This document shows, in pieces, positions 18,297 through 26,080 of a DNA stretch of 46,251 nucleotides (the first letter of the stretch is position 1; each line of letters starts with the position of its first letter). The translations under genes were made by a program, and so were the position numbers. The notes below the pieces were generated by a model. The model was not told the DNA's origin, did no database searches, and worked only from the letters and a program-made list of their open reading frames with translations. This DNA is from Paracoccaceae bacterium (GTDB lineage Bacteria > Pseudomonadota > Alphaproteobacteria > Rhodobacterales > Rhodobacteraceae), in contig JALQUU010000018.1 in assembly GCA_023260655.1 (NCBI GenBank), positions 1-46,251 on the forward strand. Direction: 5' to 3'.

Positions 18297-19723
18297 GCCA
18301 GTCTCCCCCAAAGCACATCACACAAAGTTCCCAAACGCGCTTCTGCCGCGATCATCGCATCCACGATCAGATCCTCGCGCCAGCGCCGCCCCACGAGCTG
18401 CACGTTGATCGGCTGATCCCCCTGCGGCAGCTTCGCCAGATGGGTCGGGAAATTGCCCGCAGGCAACCCCATGAAATTCATAGAATAGGACCAAAGCGCC
18501 GACCCCAAGGCCTCCCGCACCCCCTCGGCCCCTTCCGTATCCCGATCCGGCCGGAAGAACGGCTGCGGCAGGAAGGGCGTCAGTACCAAGGGATAATCCT
18601 CAAGGAAAAGCGACCACTCCCTCGCAAAGCCCGTCCGCGCCGCCATGACCCGCAACAGCTCCGCCCCTTCGTAGGGTTGGAACTGGCGGTAATACTCGGC
18701 AAAAATCGCCTGCACCGTCTCCGATCCCGCCTTGGCGATATCACCGCCCATCAATTGCGAAACCTCGCCCATCAAGGCGCGGTAGCCTGCCAAGGCGCAT
18801 GGCTCGATATCCGGCACATCAACTTCCGCCACCGCATATCCCGCATCCGAAAGCGCATCCGCTGCCTTGGTTATCGCCACATTCACTTCCGGATGCACCT
18901 CGAACCCCGGCACGTTCCGCGTCATCGCCACACGGATCGGCCCCTCCAAACCCGCACCCCGATAAGGCAAAGGCACATGGAACGGATCGCGCGCATCCGG
19001 CGCCACCGCCGCAGGCATCCCCAAAGCCAGATCCCGCGCCGTCCGCGTGATCAACCCCTGCACGGACATTGACTGCGCCAACATCCCCCGCTCCGCCTTC
19101 TGCGACGGGTTCCACGCCGGCACCCTCCCCAATCCGGGCTTCACCGTCACCGCGCCATTCGCCGCTGCCGGAAACCGCAAGGAGCCGCCAATATCATTGC
19201 CATGCGCCAAAGCGCCGATCCCTGCCATCACCGCAGATCCGGCCCCGCCCGATGATCCCCCCGCCGACACATGTTGCCCCCAAGGGTTATGCGTGCGCCC
19301 GTAGAGAGGATTGTCGGTATCGGCGCGGAAGGAAAATTCGGGCGTATTCGTTCGCCCGATCACCACCGCGCCCGCTTTCTGTAAATTCTCCACGAAGGGC
19401 GCATCGGCAGGCGCGATCATATCCTTCAACGCCACCACCCCGTTCGTCGTGGCATGGCCCGCCTGGTCCACGTTGACCTTGATGGTCACTGGAACCCCGT
19501 GCAACGGCCCGGGCTTTGCCCCGGTCTTCACGCCGGCATCGAGCGCCCGCGCCCGCGCCAAAGCCTCTTCGCCGAGATCCTCCACCACGGCATTCAGCCC
19601 CGGATTGACCGCCCGCATCCGCTCCACCGCCGAGGCCACCGCCGCCTCGGCACTCACCCGACCCGCCCGGGTCCAGTCCGTCAACTCCGCAGCACTCAGC
19701 TGCCACAACGGGCGCTCCACCAT
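18293..19723 (-). CDS. Amidase (amidase signature family)
   Basis: A 476-residue cytoplasmic hydrolase of the amidase signature family. The catalytic Lys-cisSer-Ser triad is visible: Lys82 in GVPVTIKVNVD, Ser157 in SAGGSSGGAGSAV, and Ser181 in NDIGGSLRFPAAANG. It resembles general amidases rather than GatA, since it stands outside a gatCAB set. The C-terminal part with NFMGLPAGNFPT and INVQLVGRRWRED is normal. Its stop overlaps the start of the HMG-CoA reductase gene (ATGA), so the two proteins are made together. Why an amidase should be coupled to HMG-CoA reductase is not clear; the substrate is unknown. Confidence 0.88.
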   Translation of the reverse strand: MVERPLWQLSAAELTDWTRAGRVSAEAAVASAVERMRAVNPGLNAVVEDLGEEALARARALDAGVKTGAKPGPLHGVPVTIKVNVDQAGHATTNGVVALKDMIAPADAPFVENLQKAGAVVIGRTNTPEFSFRADTDNPLYGRTHNPWGQHVSAGGSSGGAGSAVMAGIGALAHGNDIGGSLRFPAAANGAVTVKPGLGRVPAWNPSQKAERGMLAQSMSVQGLITRTARDLALGMPAAVAPDARDPFHVPLPYRGAGLEGPIRVAMTRNVPGFEVHPEVNVAITKAADALSDAGYAVAEVDVPDIEPCALAGYRALMGEVSQLMGGDIAKAGSETVQAIFAEYYRQFQPYEGAELLRVMAARTGFAREWSLFLEDYPLVLTPFLPQPFFRPDRDTEGAEGVREALGSALWSYSMNFMGLPAGNFPTHLAKLPQGDQPINVQLVGRRWREDLIVDAMIAAEARLGTLCDVLWGRLA

Positions 19724-19826
19724 CTCGTCCCTTCCTCGCTTTGCTCAAGCCGGAGCCTAAGCCCGCAAGCCCGCGAAGGTCAAAGGGGTGCAGAACAAAT
19801 TTCCGCACACCGCCGAAAGCACCATA

Positions 19827-19859
19827 AAAGCAAAAGGGCCGCCCCCTACGGAGCAGCCC
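19827..19859 (-). terminator. Intrinsic terminator of prpE
   Basis: On the minus strand the 10-bp stem GGGCTGCTCC against GGGGCGGCCC (two G-U pairs) with a GTAG loop is followed by TTTTGCTTTT. It lies at the end of the repeat element at 19863-19915. Confidence 0.8.
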
Positions 19860-19862
19860 CAT

Positions 19863-19915
19863 TATTTCGCTTTCCCAAATATCCTCGGGGGTGCGGGGGC
19901 AGACAGCCCCCGCCG
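19863..19915 (-). repeat. Rhodobacterales-type intergenic element, copy 1
   Basis: Read on the minus strand it has a GGGGGC/GCCCCC hairpin (19895-19911), a CCCCC run, the box GAGGATATTTG (box core at 19876-19884), and a GAAA-containing linker leading into the terminator at 19827-19859. The same order of parts is found at 38049-38136 on the plus strand. I recall this CCCCCGRGGATATTT box from intergenic regions of other Rhodobacterales, which is memory and not a search. Confidence 0.65.
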
Positions 19916-19920
19916 CGCGC

Positions 19921-21816
19921 TTAGTCCTTGGCGTAGCCGATGGTCTGAAGCGCCACCTTGATCTCGTCGAGAATCGCCGGATCGTCGATGGTCGCAGGCA
20001 TCTTGAAGGTCTCGCTATCGGCAATCTTCACCATGGTCGCCCGCAGGATCTTGCCCGAGCGCGTCTTCGGCAGGCGGTCCACCACCACGGCGCGCTTGAA
20101 ATCCGCCACAGGCCCGATCTGGTCCCGCATCAGCTTCACGCATTCCTTGACGATCTCGTCATGCGGGCGGTTCACGCCCTTGGTGAGGCAGAGGAAGCCC
20201 ACAGGCACTTGGCCCTTGAGCTGGTCCGTTGCCCCGATCACCGCGCATTCCGCCACATCGGCGTGCGAGGCCAGAACCTCTTCCATCGCACCCGTCGACA
20301 AGCGGTGGCCCGCCACATTGATCACGTCATCGGTGCGCGCCATGATGTAGAGGTAACCGTCCTCGTCGATCATCCCCGCGTCGCCCGTCTCGTAATAGCC
20401 GGGGAAGTGCGAGAGGTAGCTCTTCTTGAACCGCGCTTCCGCATTCCAGAGCGTCGGGAGTGTGCCGGGCGGCAGCGGCAGCTTCACCGCAATCGCACCC
20501 AGCGTGTTCGCGCCCACCGGATGGCCCGCTTCATCAAGCACCTGCACGTCATAGCCCGGCATCGGCACCGTCGGCGAACCAAGCTTCACCGGAAGCGCCT
20601 CGATCCCTGCGGGGTTCCCCGCAATGGTCCAGCCGGTTTCGGTCTGCCACCAGTGGTCATAGACCGGCACACCCAGAATGTTCTGCGCCCAGACGATGGT
20701 GTCGGGGTCCGCACGCTCCCCCGCAAGGTAGAGCGCCCGCAGGCAGGTAAGGTCGTATTTCGCGCGGAACTCGCCCTTCGGGTCTTCCCGCTTGATCGCG
20801 CGGAACGCCGTCGGAGCGGTGAAGAACGACCGCACATTATGCTCCGAGATCACCCGCCAGAAGGTGCCCGCATCCGGCGTGCCGATCGGTTTACCTTCGA
20901 ACACAATGGTAGTGTTCCCGTGGATCAGCGGCCCGTAGCAAATGTAGCTGTGTCCCACGACCCAACCCACATCCGACGCCGCCCAGTACACATCGCCCGG
21001 ATCGACATTGTAGATATTCTTCATCGACCAGTTCAGCGCCACAAGGTGCCCGCCCGTCGGGCGCACAACGCCCTTCGGCTGGCCCGTCGTGCCCGAAGTG
21101 TAGAGGATGTAGGCCGGATGATTGCCCTCGACCCATTCACACGCCGCAGGTTCCACACCCGCTTGGAAATCGAACCAGTCGAGGTCACGCCCCTCGATCA
21201 GATCGCAGGGCTCCTGCTCACGCTGGAAGATCACGGTGAAGTCGGGCTTATGCGTCGCCTGCTCGATAGCGCCATCGAGAAGCGGCTTGTAATGCACCAC
21301 GCGCCCCGGTTCCAAACCGCAAGACGCCGCGATAATCGCCTTCGGCTTCGCATCGTCGATCCGCACGGCCAGTTCGTGCGCAGCAAAACCACCGAACACC
21401 ACTGAATGGATCGCCCCGATCCGAGTCACCGCGAGCATCGCTTCCAACGCTTCCGGAACCATCGGCATATAGATGATCACGCGGTCGCCTTTGGTCACGC
21501 CCTTGGCTTTCAGCGCTCCCGCGAGCGAAGCCACACGCTCCTGAAGCTGCGCGTAGGTGATCGTCCGCTTCGTTCCGGTGATCGGGCTGTCATGGATGAT
21601 CGCCGCTTGCGCGCCACGGCCGGCTTCCACATGGCGGTCCACGGCGTTGTAGCAGGTGTTGGTGATGCCATCCGCAAACCACTCGTACATGTGGTCGCCC
21701 AGATCGGTCAGCGCCCGCGACGGGGCCCGGTGCCAATGGATCTTGGACGCAGCCTCCGTCCAGAAGCCTTCAGGGTCCGCTTTCCAGCGCGCATAAACAT
21801 CCTTGTAGGTGGTCAT
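19921..21816 (-). CDS. prpE: Propionate-CoA ligase
   Basis: Activates propionate to propionyl-CoA with ATP. The 631-residue protein belongs to the acyl-CoA synthetase (ANL) superfamily and begins TYKDVYARWKADPEGFW, the start typical of PrpE rather than Acs. The AMP-binding P-loop is YILYTSGTTGQPKGVVR; later come WWQTETGW, GYYETGDAG, and the C-domain catalytic lysine in LPKTRSGKILR. ATG 21816 follows a strong GGAGGAGG site. It lies downstream of maeB on the same strand but behind a strong hairpin, and it has its own 267-bp leader rich in TTTGCAAA sites. Function as an acetyl-CoA synthetase is the alternative; I rate PrpE as more likely. Confidence 0.88.
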   Translation of the reverse strand: MTTYKDVYARWKADPEGFWTEAASKIHWHRAPSRALTDLGDHMYEWFADGITNTCYNAVDRHVEAGRGAQAAIIHDSPITGTKRTITYAQLQERVASLAGALKAKGVTKGDRVIIYMPMVPEALEAMLAVTRIGAIHSVVFGGFAAHELAVRIDDAKPKAIIAASCGLEPGRVVHYKPLLDGAIEQATHKPDFTVIFQREQEPCDLIEGRDLDWFDFQAGVEPAACEWVEGNHPAYILYTSGTTGQPKGVVRPTGGHLVALNWSMKNIYNVDPGDVYWAASDVGWVVGHSYICYGPLIHGNTTIVFEGKPIGTPDAGTFWRVISEHNVRSFFTAPTAFRAIKREDPKGEFRAKYDLTCLRALYLAGERADPDTIVWAQNILGVPVYDHWWQTETGWTIAGNPAGIEALPVKLGSPTVPMPGYDVQVLDEAGHPVGANTLGAIAVKLPLPPGTLPTLWNAEARFKKSYLSHFPGYYETGDAGMIDEDGYLYIMARTDDVINVAGHRLSTGAMEEVLASHADVAECAVIGATDQLKGQVPVGFLCLTKGVNRPHDEIVKECVKLMRDQIGPVADFKRAVVVDRLPKTRSGKILRATMVKIADSETFKMPATIDDPAILDEIKVALQTIGYAKD

Positions 21817-21913
21817 GGGGCAGTCCTCCTCCGTGCAATTGACGCGGATTTAGACAACTGCCTTCCCCATGGGCAAGCCTGTTACCGGAAACAGAGGCGG
21901 CTTGCCGCAGAAA

Positions 21914-22024
21914 TTTGCAATTTTTGCTCCCACAGGCCTGCAAAGTTTTGCAAAACCACCCCGCAGAAGCAAATTCGCGCTAAAATACGCGAAGTTTGCA
22001 AACTTTTCTCACGCCATTTGCAAC
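21914..22024. promoter_or_regulatory. Cluster of TTTGCAAA-type operator sites upstream of prpE
   Basis: Four octamers related to the palindrome TTTGCAAA: 21914-21921 (TTTGCAAT), 21947-21954 (exact, with a half site at 21937-21944, 10 bp before), 21995-22002 (exact, within the 14-bp palindrome AAGTTTGCAAACTT at 21992-22005), and 22017-22024 (TTTGCAAC, 22 bp further). From memory, ScfR-family regulators of short-chain acyl-CoA metabolism such as PccR of Rhodobacter sphaeroides bind paired TTTGCAAA motifs. Sites lie about 100-210 bp upstream of the prpE start, and the surrounding DNA is AT-rich for this genome. Confidence 0.65.
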
Positions 22025-22038
22025 TCCGGAATCGCCCC

Positions 22039-22072
22039 CGAGCACCCGCCAGAACTCTCTGGCGGGTGCTCG
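22039..22072. terminator. Strong 15-bp hairpin after maeB
   Basis: CGAGCACCCGCCAGA and TCTGGCGGGTGCTCG form a perfect 15-bp stem with an ACTC loop, 12 bp past the maeB stop codon. There is no T-tract on the minus strand, so it may stabilise the maeB 3' end or help termination rather than act as a classic intrinsic terminator. Confidence 0.55.
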
Positions 22073-22083
22073 AAAGCCTTCCG

Positions 22084-24372
22084 TCAGCCGTAATGCGCCA
22101 CCGGCGTGCCCGCGATGGCCGCCATGTTCAGAAGCCCACGCGCCGTGATCCCCGGCGTCACCACATGGGCACGGTTCCCCATGCCCATCAGGATCGGCCC
22201 AACCTCAAGCCCGCCCGCTTTCATCTTCAGGATATTCCGCACCCCCGAAGCCGCATCGGCATGGGCGAAGATCAGCACATTCGCCGTGCCCTTCATCCGG
22301 TTCCCCGGCAAGAGCCGCTCGCGCAGATCAGCATCCAGCGCCGCGTCCACGTTCATCTCGCCCTCATAGCAGAAGTCACGCGACTGGCTGTCGAGAATGG
22401 CAATCGCCTCCCGCAGCACTTCGCCCGATCCACCACCTTGGCTGCCGAACTGCGATTGCGCGCAGAACGCCACATTCGGCGCCAACCCGAAGCGCCGCAC
22501 ATGCCGCGCCGCGCCAATGGCGATTTCCGCCAGTTGCGCAGGCGTCGGCTGCGCATAAACCTGCGTATCGGCGATAAACAAAGGCCCGTCTTCGAGGATC
22601 ATCATCGACAGCGCCCCTTGGGCGCGCGACGTCTCTGTCCCCAGCACTTGAGAGACGTAATTCAGGTGCCAACGGAACTCCCCGAAGGTGCCGCAAATCA
22701 GGCTGTCCGCCTCTCCGCGCTGCACCATCACCGCACCAATCGCCGTGGTGTTCGTGCGCATGATCGCCCGCGCCAGATCCGGCGTCACACCGCGGCGCGC
22801 CATGATCTGGTGATAGGTGCCCCAGTAATCGCGGTAACGCGGATCGTTCTCGGGGTTCACGATCTGGAAATCCCGCCCCGGCCGCACCGAAAGCCCGTAG
22901 CGCTCGCAGCGCCGCTCGATCACCTCGGGGCGACCGATCAGGATCGGCTGTTCCGTGGTTTCCTCCAGAATGGCCTGCGCCGCACGCAACACCCGCTCGT
23001 CCTCGCCCTCCGCGAACACGATCTTCCGGCTTGCCGTAGCTGCCGCCTGGAACACCGGCCGCATCAAAAGCGCCGACTTGAACACCGAGCCATCAAGCCG
23101 CCGCTTGTAGGCCTCCATATCCTCGATCGGGCGCGTCGCCACACCCGTCTCCATCGCTGCCTTCGCCACAGCCCCCGAAACCACACCGATGAGGCGCGGA
23201 TCGAAAGGCTTCGGAATGAGGTACTCCGCCCCGAACGTCAGCTGCTCGCCCCGATAGGCCGCCGCCGCTTCCGCACTCGTCGTCGCCCGCGCCAAGGCCG
23301 CGATCCCGTCGATGCAGGCCAGCTGCATCTCGTCGTTAATCGTTGTCGCCCCCACATCCATCGCGCCCCGGAAAATGAAGGGGAAGCACAGCACGTTGTT
23401 CACTTGGTTCGGATAGTCCGAGCGCCCCGTCGCGATAATCGCATCCGGTGCCACAGCCCGCACCTCTTCCGGCAGGATTTCCGGCGTCGGGTTCGCCAGC
23501 GCGAAGATCACAGGCCGCCTGGCCATCCTCTGCACCATCTCCGCTTTCAGCACCCGCGGCCCCGAAAGCCCGAGGAACAGGTCCGCCCCGTCGATCACCT
23601 CGTCGAGCGTCCGCAGATCCGACGCCTGCGCATAGGCCGCCTTCTCGGGGTTCATGTCTTCCGCACGACCCTGATAAACCAGCCCGTGAATATCGCAGAG
23701 CCAAACGTTCTCGCGCTTCACACCCAGTTTTAGCAGCATATTCAGGCAGGCAATCCCTGCCGCGCCACCGCCCGTCGACACCACCTTGATGTCTTCGAAT
23801 TTCTTCCCGGCCACATGCAGCGCATTCTTCGCCGCAGCACCCACCACAATCGCCGTGCCGTGCTGGTCGTCATGGAACACCGGAATATTCATCCGCTCAC
23901 GGCAAATCCGCTCCACTGTAAAGCAATCCGGTGCCTTGATGTCCTCAAGGTTGATCGCGCCAAAGGTCGGTTCCAGCGCACAAACGATTTCGGCCAGCTT
24001 CACCGGATCGGGCTCGTTCAACTCGATATCGAAGCAATCCAGCCCCGCGAATTTCTTGAAGAGAACCGCCTTCCCTTCCATCACGGGCTTCGAGGCCAGC
24101 GCCCCGATATTCCCCAACCCCAGAACTGCCGTGCCGTTTGTCACCACCGCCACGAGATTGCCGCGTGCCGTATAGCGCGAGGCATTCGCCGGATCGGCTT
24201 TGATCTCGAGGCAGGCCTCCGCCACACCGGGGCTATAGGCCCGGCTCAGATCGCGCCCGTTCGCCAGCGGCTTCGTCGCGCGGATTTCCAGCTTACCGGG
24301 CTTCGGAAACTCGTGATACGCGAGCGCAGCTTGGCGCAGCGCCTCTTTCTGGCTGTCGGTCGTGTCGGACAT
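22084..24372 (-). CDS. maeB: NADP-dependent malic enzyme with phosphotransacetylase-like C-domain
   Basis: Oxidatively decarboxylates malate to pyruvate, making NADPH. The 762-residue protein has the malic enzyme N-half (YHEFPKPGKLEIRATKPLANGRDLSRAYSPGVAEAC, then VFHDDQHGTAIVVGAA and the NAD(P) fold STGGGAAGIACLNMLLKLG) and a C-terminal half similar to phosphate acetyltransferase (IVFAEGEDERVLRAAQ onward, with GPILMGMGNRAHV near the end). In rhizobial homologues the C-domain has no transacetylase activity and acts in acetyl-CoA regulation. ATG 24372 follows GGAGGAG. A 7+7 inverted repeat lies directly upstream and probably controls it. Confidence 0.93.
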   Translation of the reverse strand: MSDTTDSQKEALRQAALAYHEFPKPGKLEIRATKPLANGRDLSRAYSPGVAEACLEIKADPANASRYTARGNLVAVVTNGTAVLGLGNIGALASKPVMEGKAVLFKKFAGLDCFDIELNEPDPVKLAEIVCALEPTFGAINLEDIKAPDCFTVERICRERMNIPVFHDDQHGTAIVVGAAAKNALHVAGKKFEDIKVVSTGGGAAGIACLNMLLKLGVKRENVWLCDIHGLVYQGRAEDMNPEKAAYAQASDLRTLDEVIDGADLFLGLSGPRVLKAEMVQRMARRPVIFALANPTPEILPEEVRAVAPDAIIATGRSDYPNQVNNVLCFPFIFRGAMDVGATTINDEMQLACIDGIAALARATTSAEAAAAYRGEQLTFGAEYLIPKPFDPRLIGVVSGAVAKAAMETGVATRPIEDMEAYKRRLDGSVFKSALLMRPVFQAAATASRKIVFAEGEDERVLRAAQAILEETTEQPILIGRPEVIERRCERYGLSVRPGRDFQIVNPENDPRYRDYWGTYHQIMARRGVTPDLARAIMRTNTTAIGAVMVQRGEADSLICGTFGEFRWHLNYVSQVLGTETSRAQGALSMMILEDGPLFIADTQVYAQPTPAQLAEIAIGAARHVRRFGLAPNVAFCAQSQFGSQGGGSGEVLREAIAILDSQSRDFCYEGEMNVDAALDADLRERLLPGNRMKGTANVLIFAHADAASGVRNILKMKAGGLEVGPILMGMGNRAHVVTPGITARGLLNMAAIAGTPVAHYG

Positions 24373-24388
24373 TCTGGTCTCCTCCGAT

Positions 24389-24410
24389 AATAGTTCAACA
24401 TTAAACTATT
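24389..24410. promoter_or_regulatory. Inverted repeat operator upstream of maeB
   Basis: AATAGTT, eight bases, AACTATT: a perfect 7+7 inverted repeat in AT-rich DNA starting 17 bp before the maeB ATG and lying between maeB and the divergent nucleoside operon. The form resembles MarR-type operators. It could repress maeB by covering its promoter. The regulator is not in the window. Confidence 0.5.
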
Positions 24411-24599
24411 TCTTCAGCGCAGGAAAGATCGCTTTTCACGGCGCGCGCAAACCGCCGTTTGAAACGGCCGATCTTCCTCACTATACGGCAATTTCCGCGC
24501 CAATCCGCAGCCGAAATCGCACCGCCCCGCTCTGCGCCTCACTGCTTGCATTTCACGCCCTGCCGCGCCACGCTCCAAATTCTGACCAAGAGGACGAAA

Positions 24600-25691
24600 A
24601 TGAGCGAGACTCGCGCTGAAATCCGCCTGCCCACGCAGGAACTCCGCAACGATATTCCCTTCTTTACCAAGACCTTGGGGATGCGGATGGATATGATCTA
24701 CCCCGCCGATGATCCCTCGGTCGCCGTATTTTCGGGCCACGGCCTGCGTCTTCGCATCGAAAAAGGCGCGCCCGAGGCCCCCGGCACGCTGCGCATCCTC
24801 ACAGAAAACCCCGATACATTCGCTGACGGCCAGCGCAGCCTCACCGCGCCCAACGGCACCAGAATCGAGATCGATGAGCTGAACCCGCCCCTCGCCGTGC
24901 CGCCCACGCTGCATTCCTTCATGGTCCGCCGCCTCAAGGATCAGGCTCCTTGGGTCGTCGGTCGCGCCGGGATGATGTATCGCGACCTCGTGCCAGACCG
25001 CTTGGGCGGCGCGATGATCGCCTCGCATATCCGCATCCCCGATGGCGGCCCCGTGCCCGACATGGTGCATTTCCACAAAGTCGGCTTCCAACTGATCTTC
25101 TGCATCGCGGGTTGGGTCGATGTCGTCTACGAGGATCAGGGCGAACCGATCCGCCTCACCCCCGGTGCCTGCTTCATCCAGCCCCCGCAGATCCGCCATC
25201 GCGTGCTCCACGCCTCCGATGGCATCGAGGTGATCGAAATCGGCGTCCCCGCCGAACACGTCACCGAAATCGACCATGAAATGACGCTCCCCACGCCCCA
25301 TCTTCGCCCCGATCGCGAATGGGATGGCCAGCGCTTCGTCTACAACACGCCAGAAGGTGCCGCTTGGCAGCCCTTCCGCACCTGTGGCTTCGAAGCGCGT
25401 GACACCACGATCAACGCCAACACCAAAGGCGTCGCCTCCGTCCTCGTCGTCCGCCCCACAGGCAGCCAAACCGCGTGGCACTGGCACAAGGGCGACATTC
25501 TCTTCACCTATGTCATGCAAGGCAGCATGATCCTCGAAGGAGAGGGCCGCACGCCCTTTCCCCTTGAAGCGGGCGATGCCTTCGTCATTCCTCCGGGAAT
25601 GCGCGTGCGCTATTCCGAAACCTCTGCCGATCTCGAACTTCTCGAAGTCTCGCTGCCCGGCACATTCGAAACCACAAAGGACCAGTCATGA
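24600..25691 (+). CDS. VOC plus double-cupin protein, first gene of nucleoside salvage operon
   Basis: A 363-residue protein in three parts. Residues 1-60 resemble a half glyoxalase/VOC domain (EIRLPTQELRNDIPFFTKTL, FSGHGLRLRIEKG). Residues about 150-225 form a cupin with MVHFHKVGFQLIFCIAGWVDVVYED and PPQIRHRVLH. Residues about 285-355 form a second cupin with AWHWHKGDILFTYVMQGSMIL and GDAFVIPPGMRVRY. The histidines could bind a metal. I know no assigned function. It overlaps cdd by ATGA and thus is coupled to the salvage genes, so a role in processing or sensing a nucleoside or pentose product is possible. AGAGGA lies before ATG 24600. Confidence 0.75.
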   Translation: MSETRAEIRLPTQELRNDIPFFTKTLGMRMDMIYPADDPSVAVFSGHGLRLRIEKGAPEAPGTLRILTENPDTFADGQRSLTAPNGTRIEIDELNPPLAVPPTLHSFMVRRLKDQAPWVVGRAGMMYRDLVPDRLGGAMIASHIRIPDGGPVPDMVHFHKVGFQLIFCIAGWVDVVYEDQGEPIRLTPGACFIQPPQIRHRVLHASDGIEVIEIGVPAEHVTEIDHEMTLPTPHLRPDREWDGQRFVYNTPEGAAWQPFRTCGFEARDTTINANTKGVASVLVVRPTGSQTAWHWHKGDILFTYVMQGSMILEGEGRTPFPLEAGDAFVIPPGMRVRYSETSADLELLEVSLPGTFETTKDQS

Positions 25692-26080
25692 GTTTGCTCG
25701 ACGCCGCCCGCAAAGTCCGGGAAAACGCCTATGTTCCCTACTCCCGCTTCAAAGTGGGCGCGGCGATCCGCACCCCCTCCGGCGCGGTGCACGTGGGCTG
25801 CAACGTTGAAAACGCGGCCTATCCCGAAGGCACCTGCGCCGAGGCTGGCGCGATTGCCGCTATGGTCGCAGCGGGTGAAACCGAGATCACCGAGGTTTGC
25901 GTGATCGCCGATAGCCCCACACCCGTTTCCCCCTGCGGCGGTTGCCGCCAGAAACTCGCCGAATTCGCCAAGAAAGACGTTCCCGTCCGCCTCACCACCA
26001 CCGATGGCGCGGAATGGATGACCACCGTCGGCGAACTCCTCCCCGGTGCCTTCGACAGCGAGCAAATGGAGCGCGCCTGA
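25688..26080 (+). CDS. cdd: Cytidine deaminase
   Basis: Deaminates cytidine and deoxycytidine to uridine and deoxyuridine. The 130-residue protein is the small tetrameric type: zinc ligands Cys50 in EGTCAEAGAI, with the proton shuttle Glu52, and Cys83 and Cys86 in SPCGGCRQKL. The N-terminal YVPYSRFKVGAAI and GCNVENAAYPEG blocks are classic. It overlaps the cupin gene upstream (ATGA) and deoA downstream by one base (TGATG), so translation is coupled through the operon. Confidence 0.95.
   Translation: MSLLDAARKVRENAYVPYSRFKVGAAIRTPSGAVHVGCNVENAAYPEGTCAEAGAIAAMVAAGETEITEVCVIADSPTPVSPCGGCRQKLAEFAKKDVPVRLTTTDGAEWMTTVGELLPGAFDSEQMERA

Noticed and set aside
19891-23733. Long plus-strand frames (504 and 775 codons) opposite prpE and maeB
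   Set aside because: Both are antisense shadows of two well-supported enzymes and have Arg/His-rich composition.
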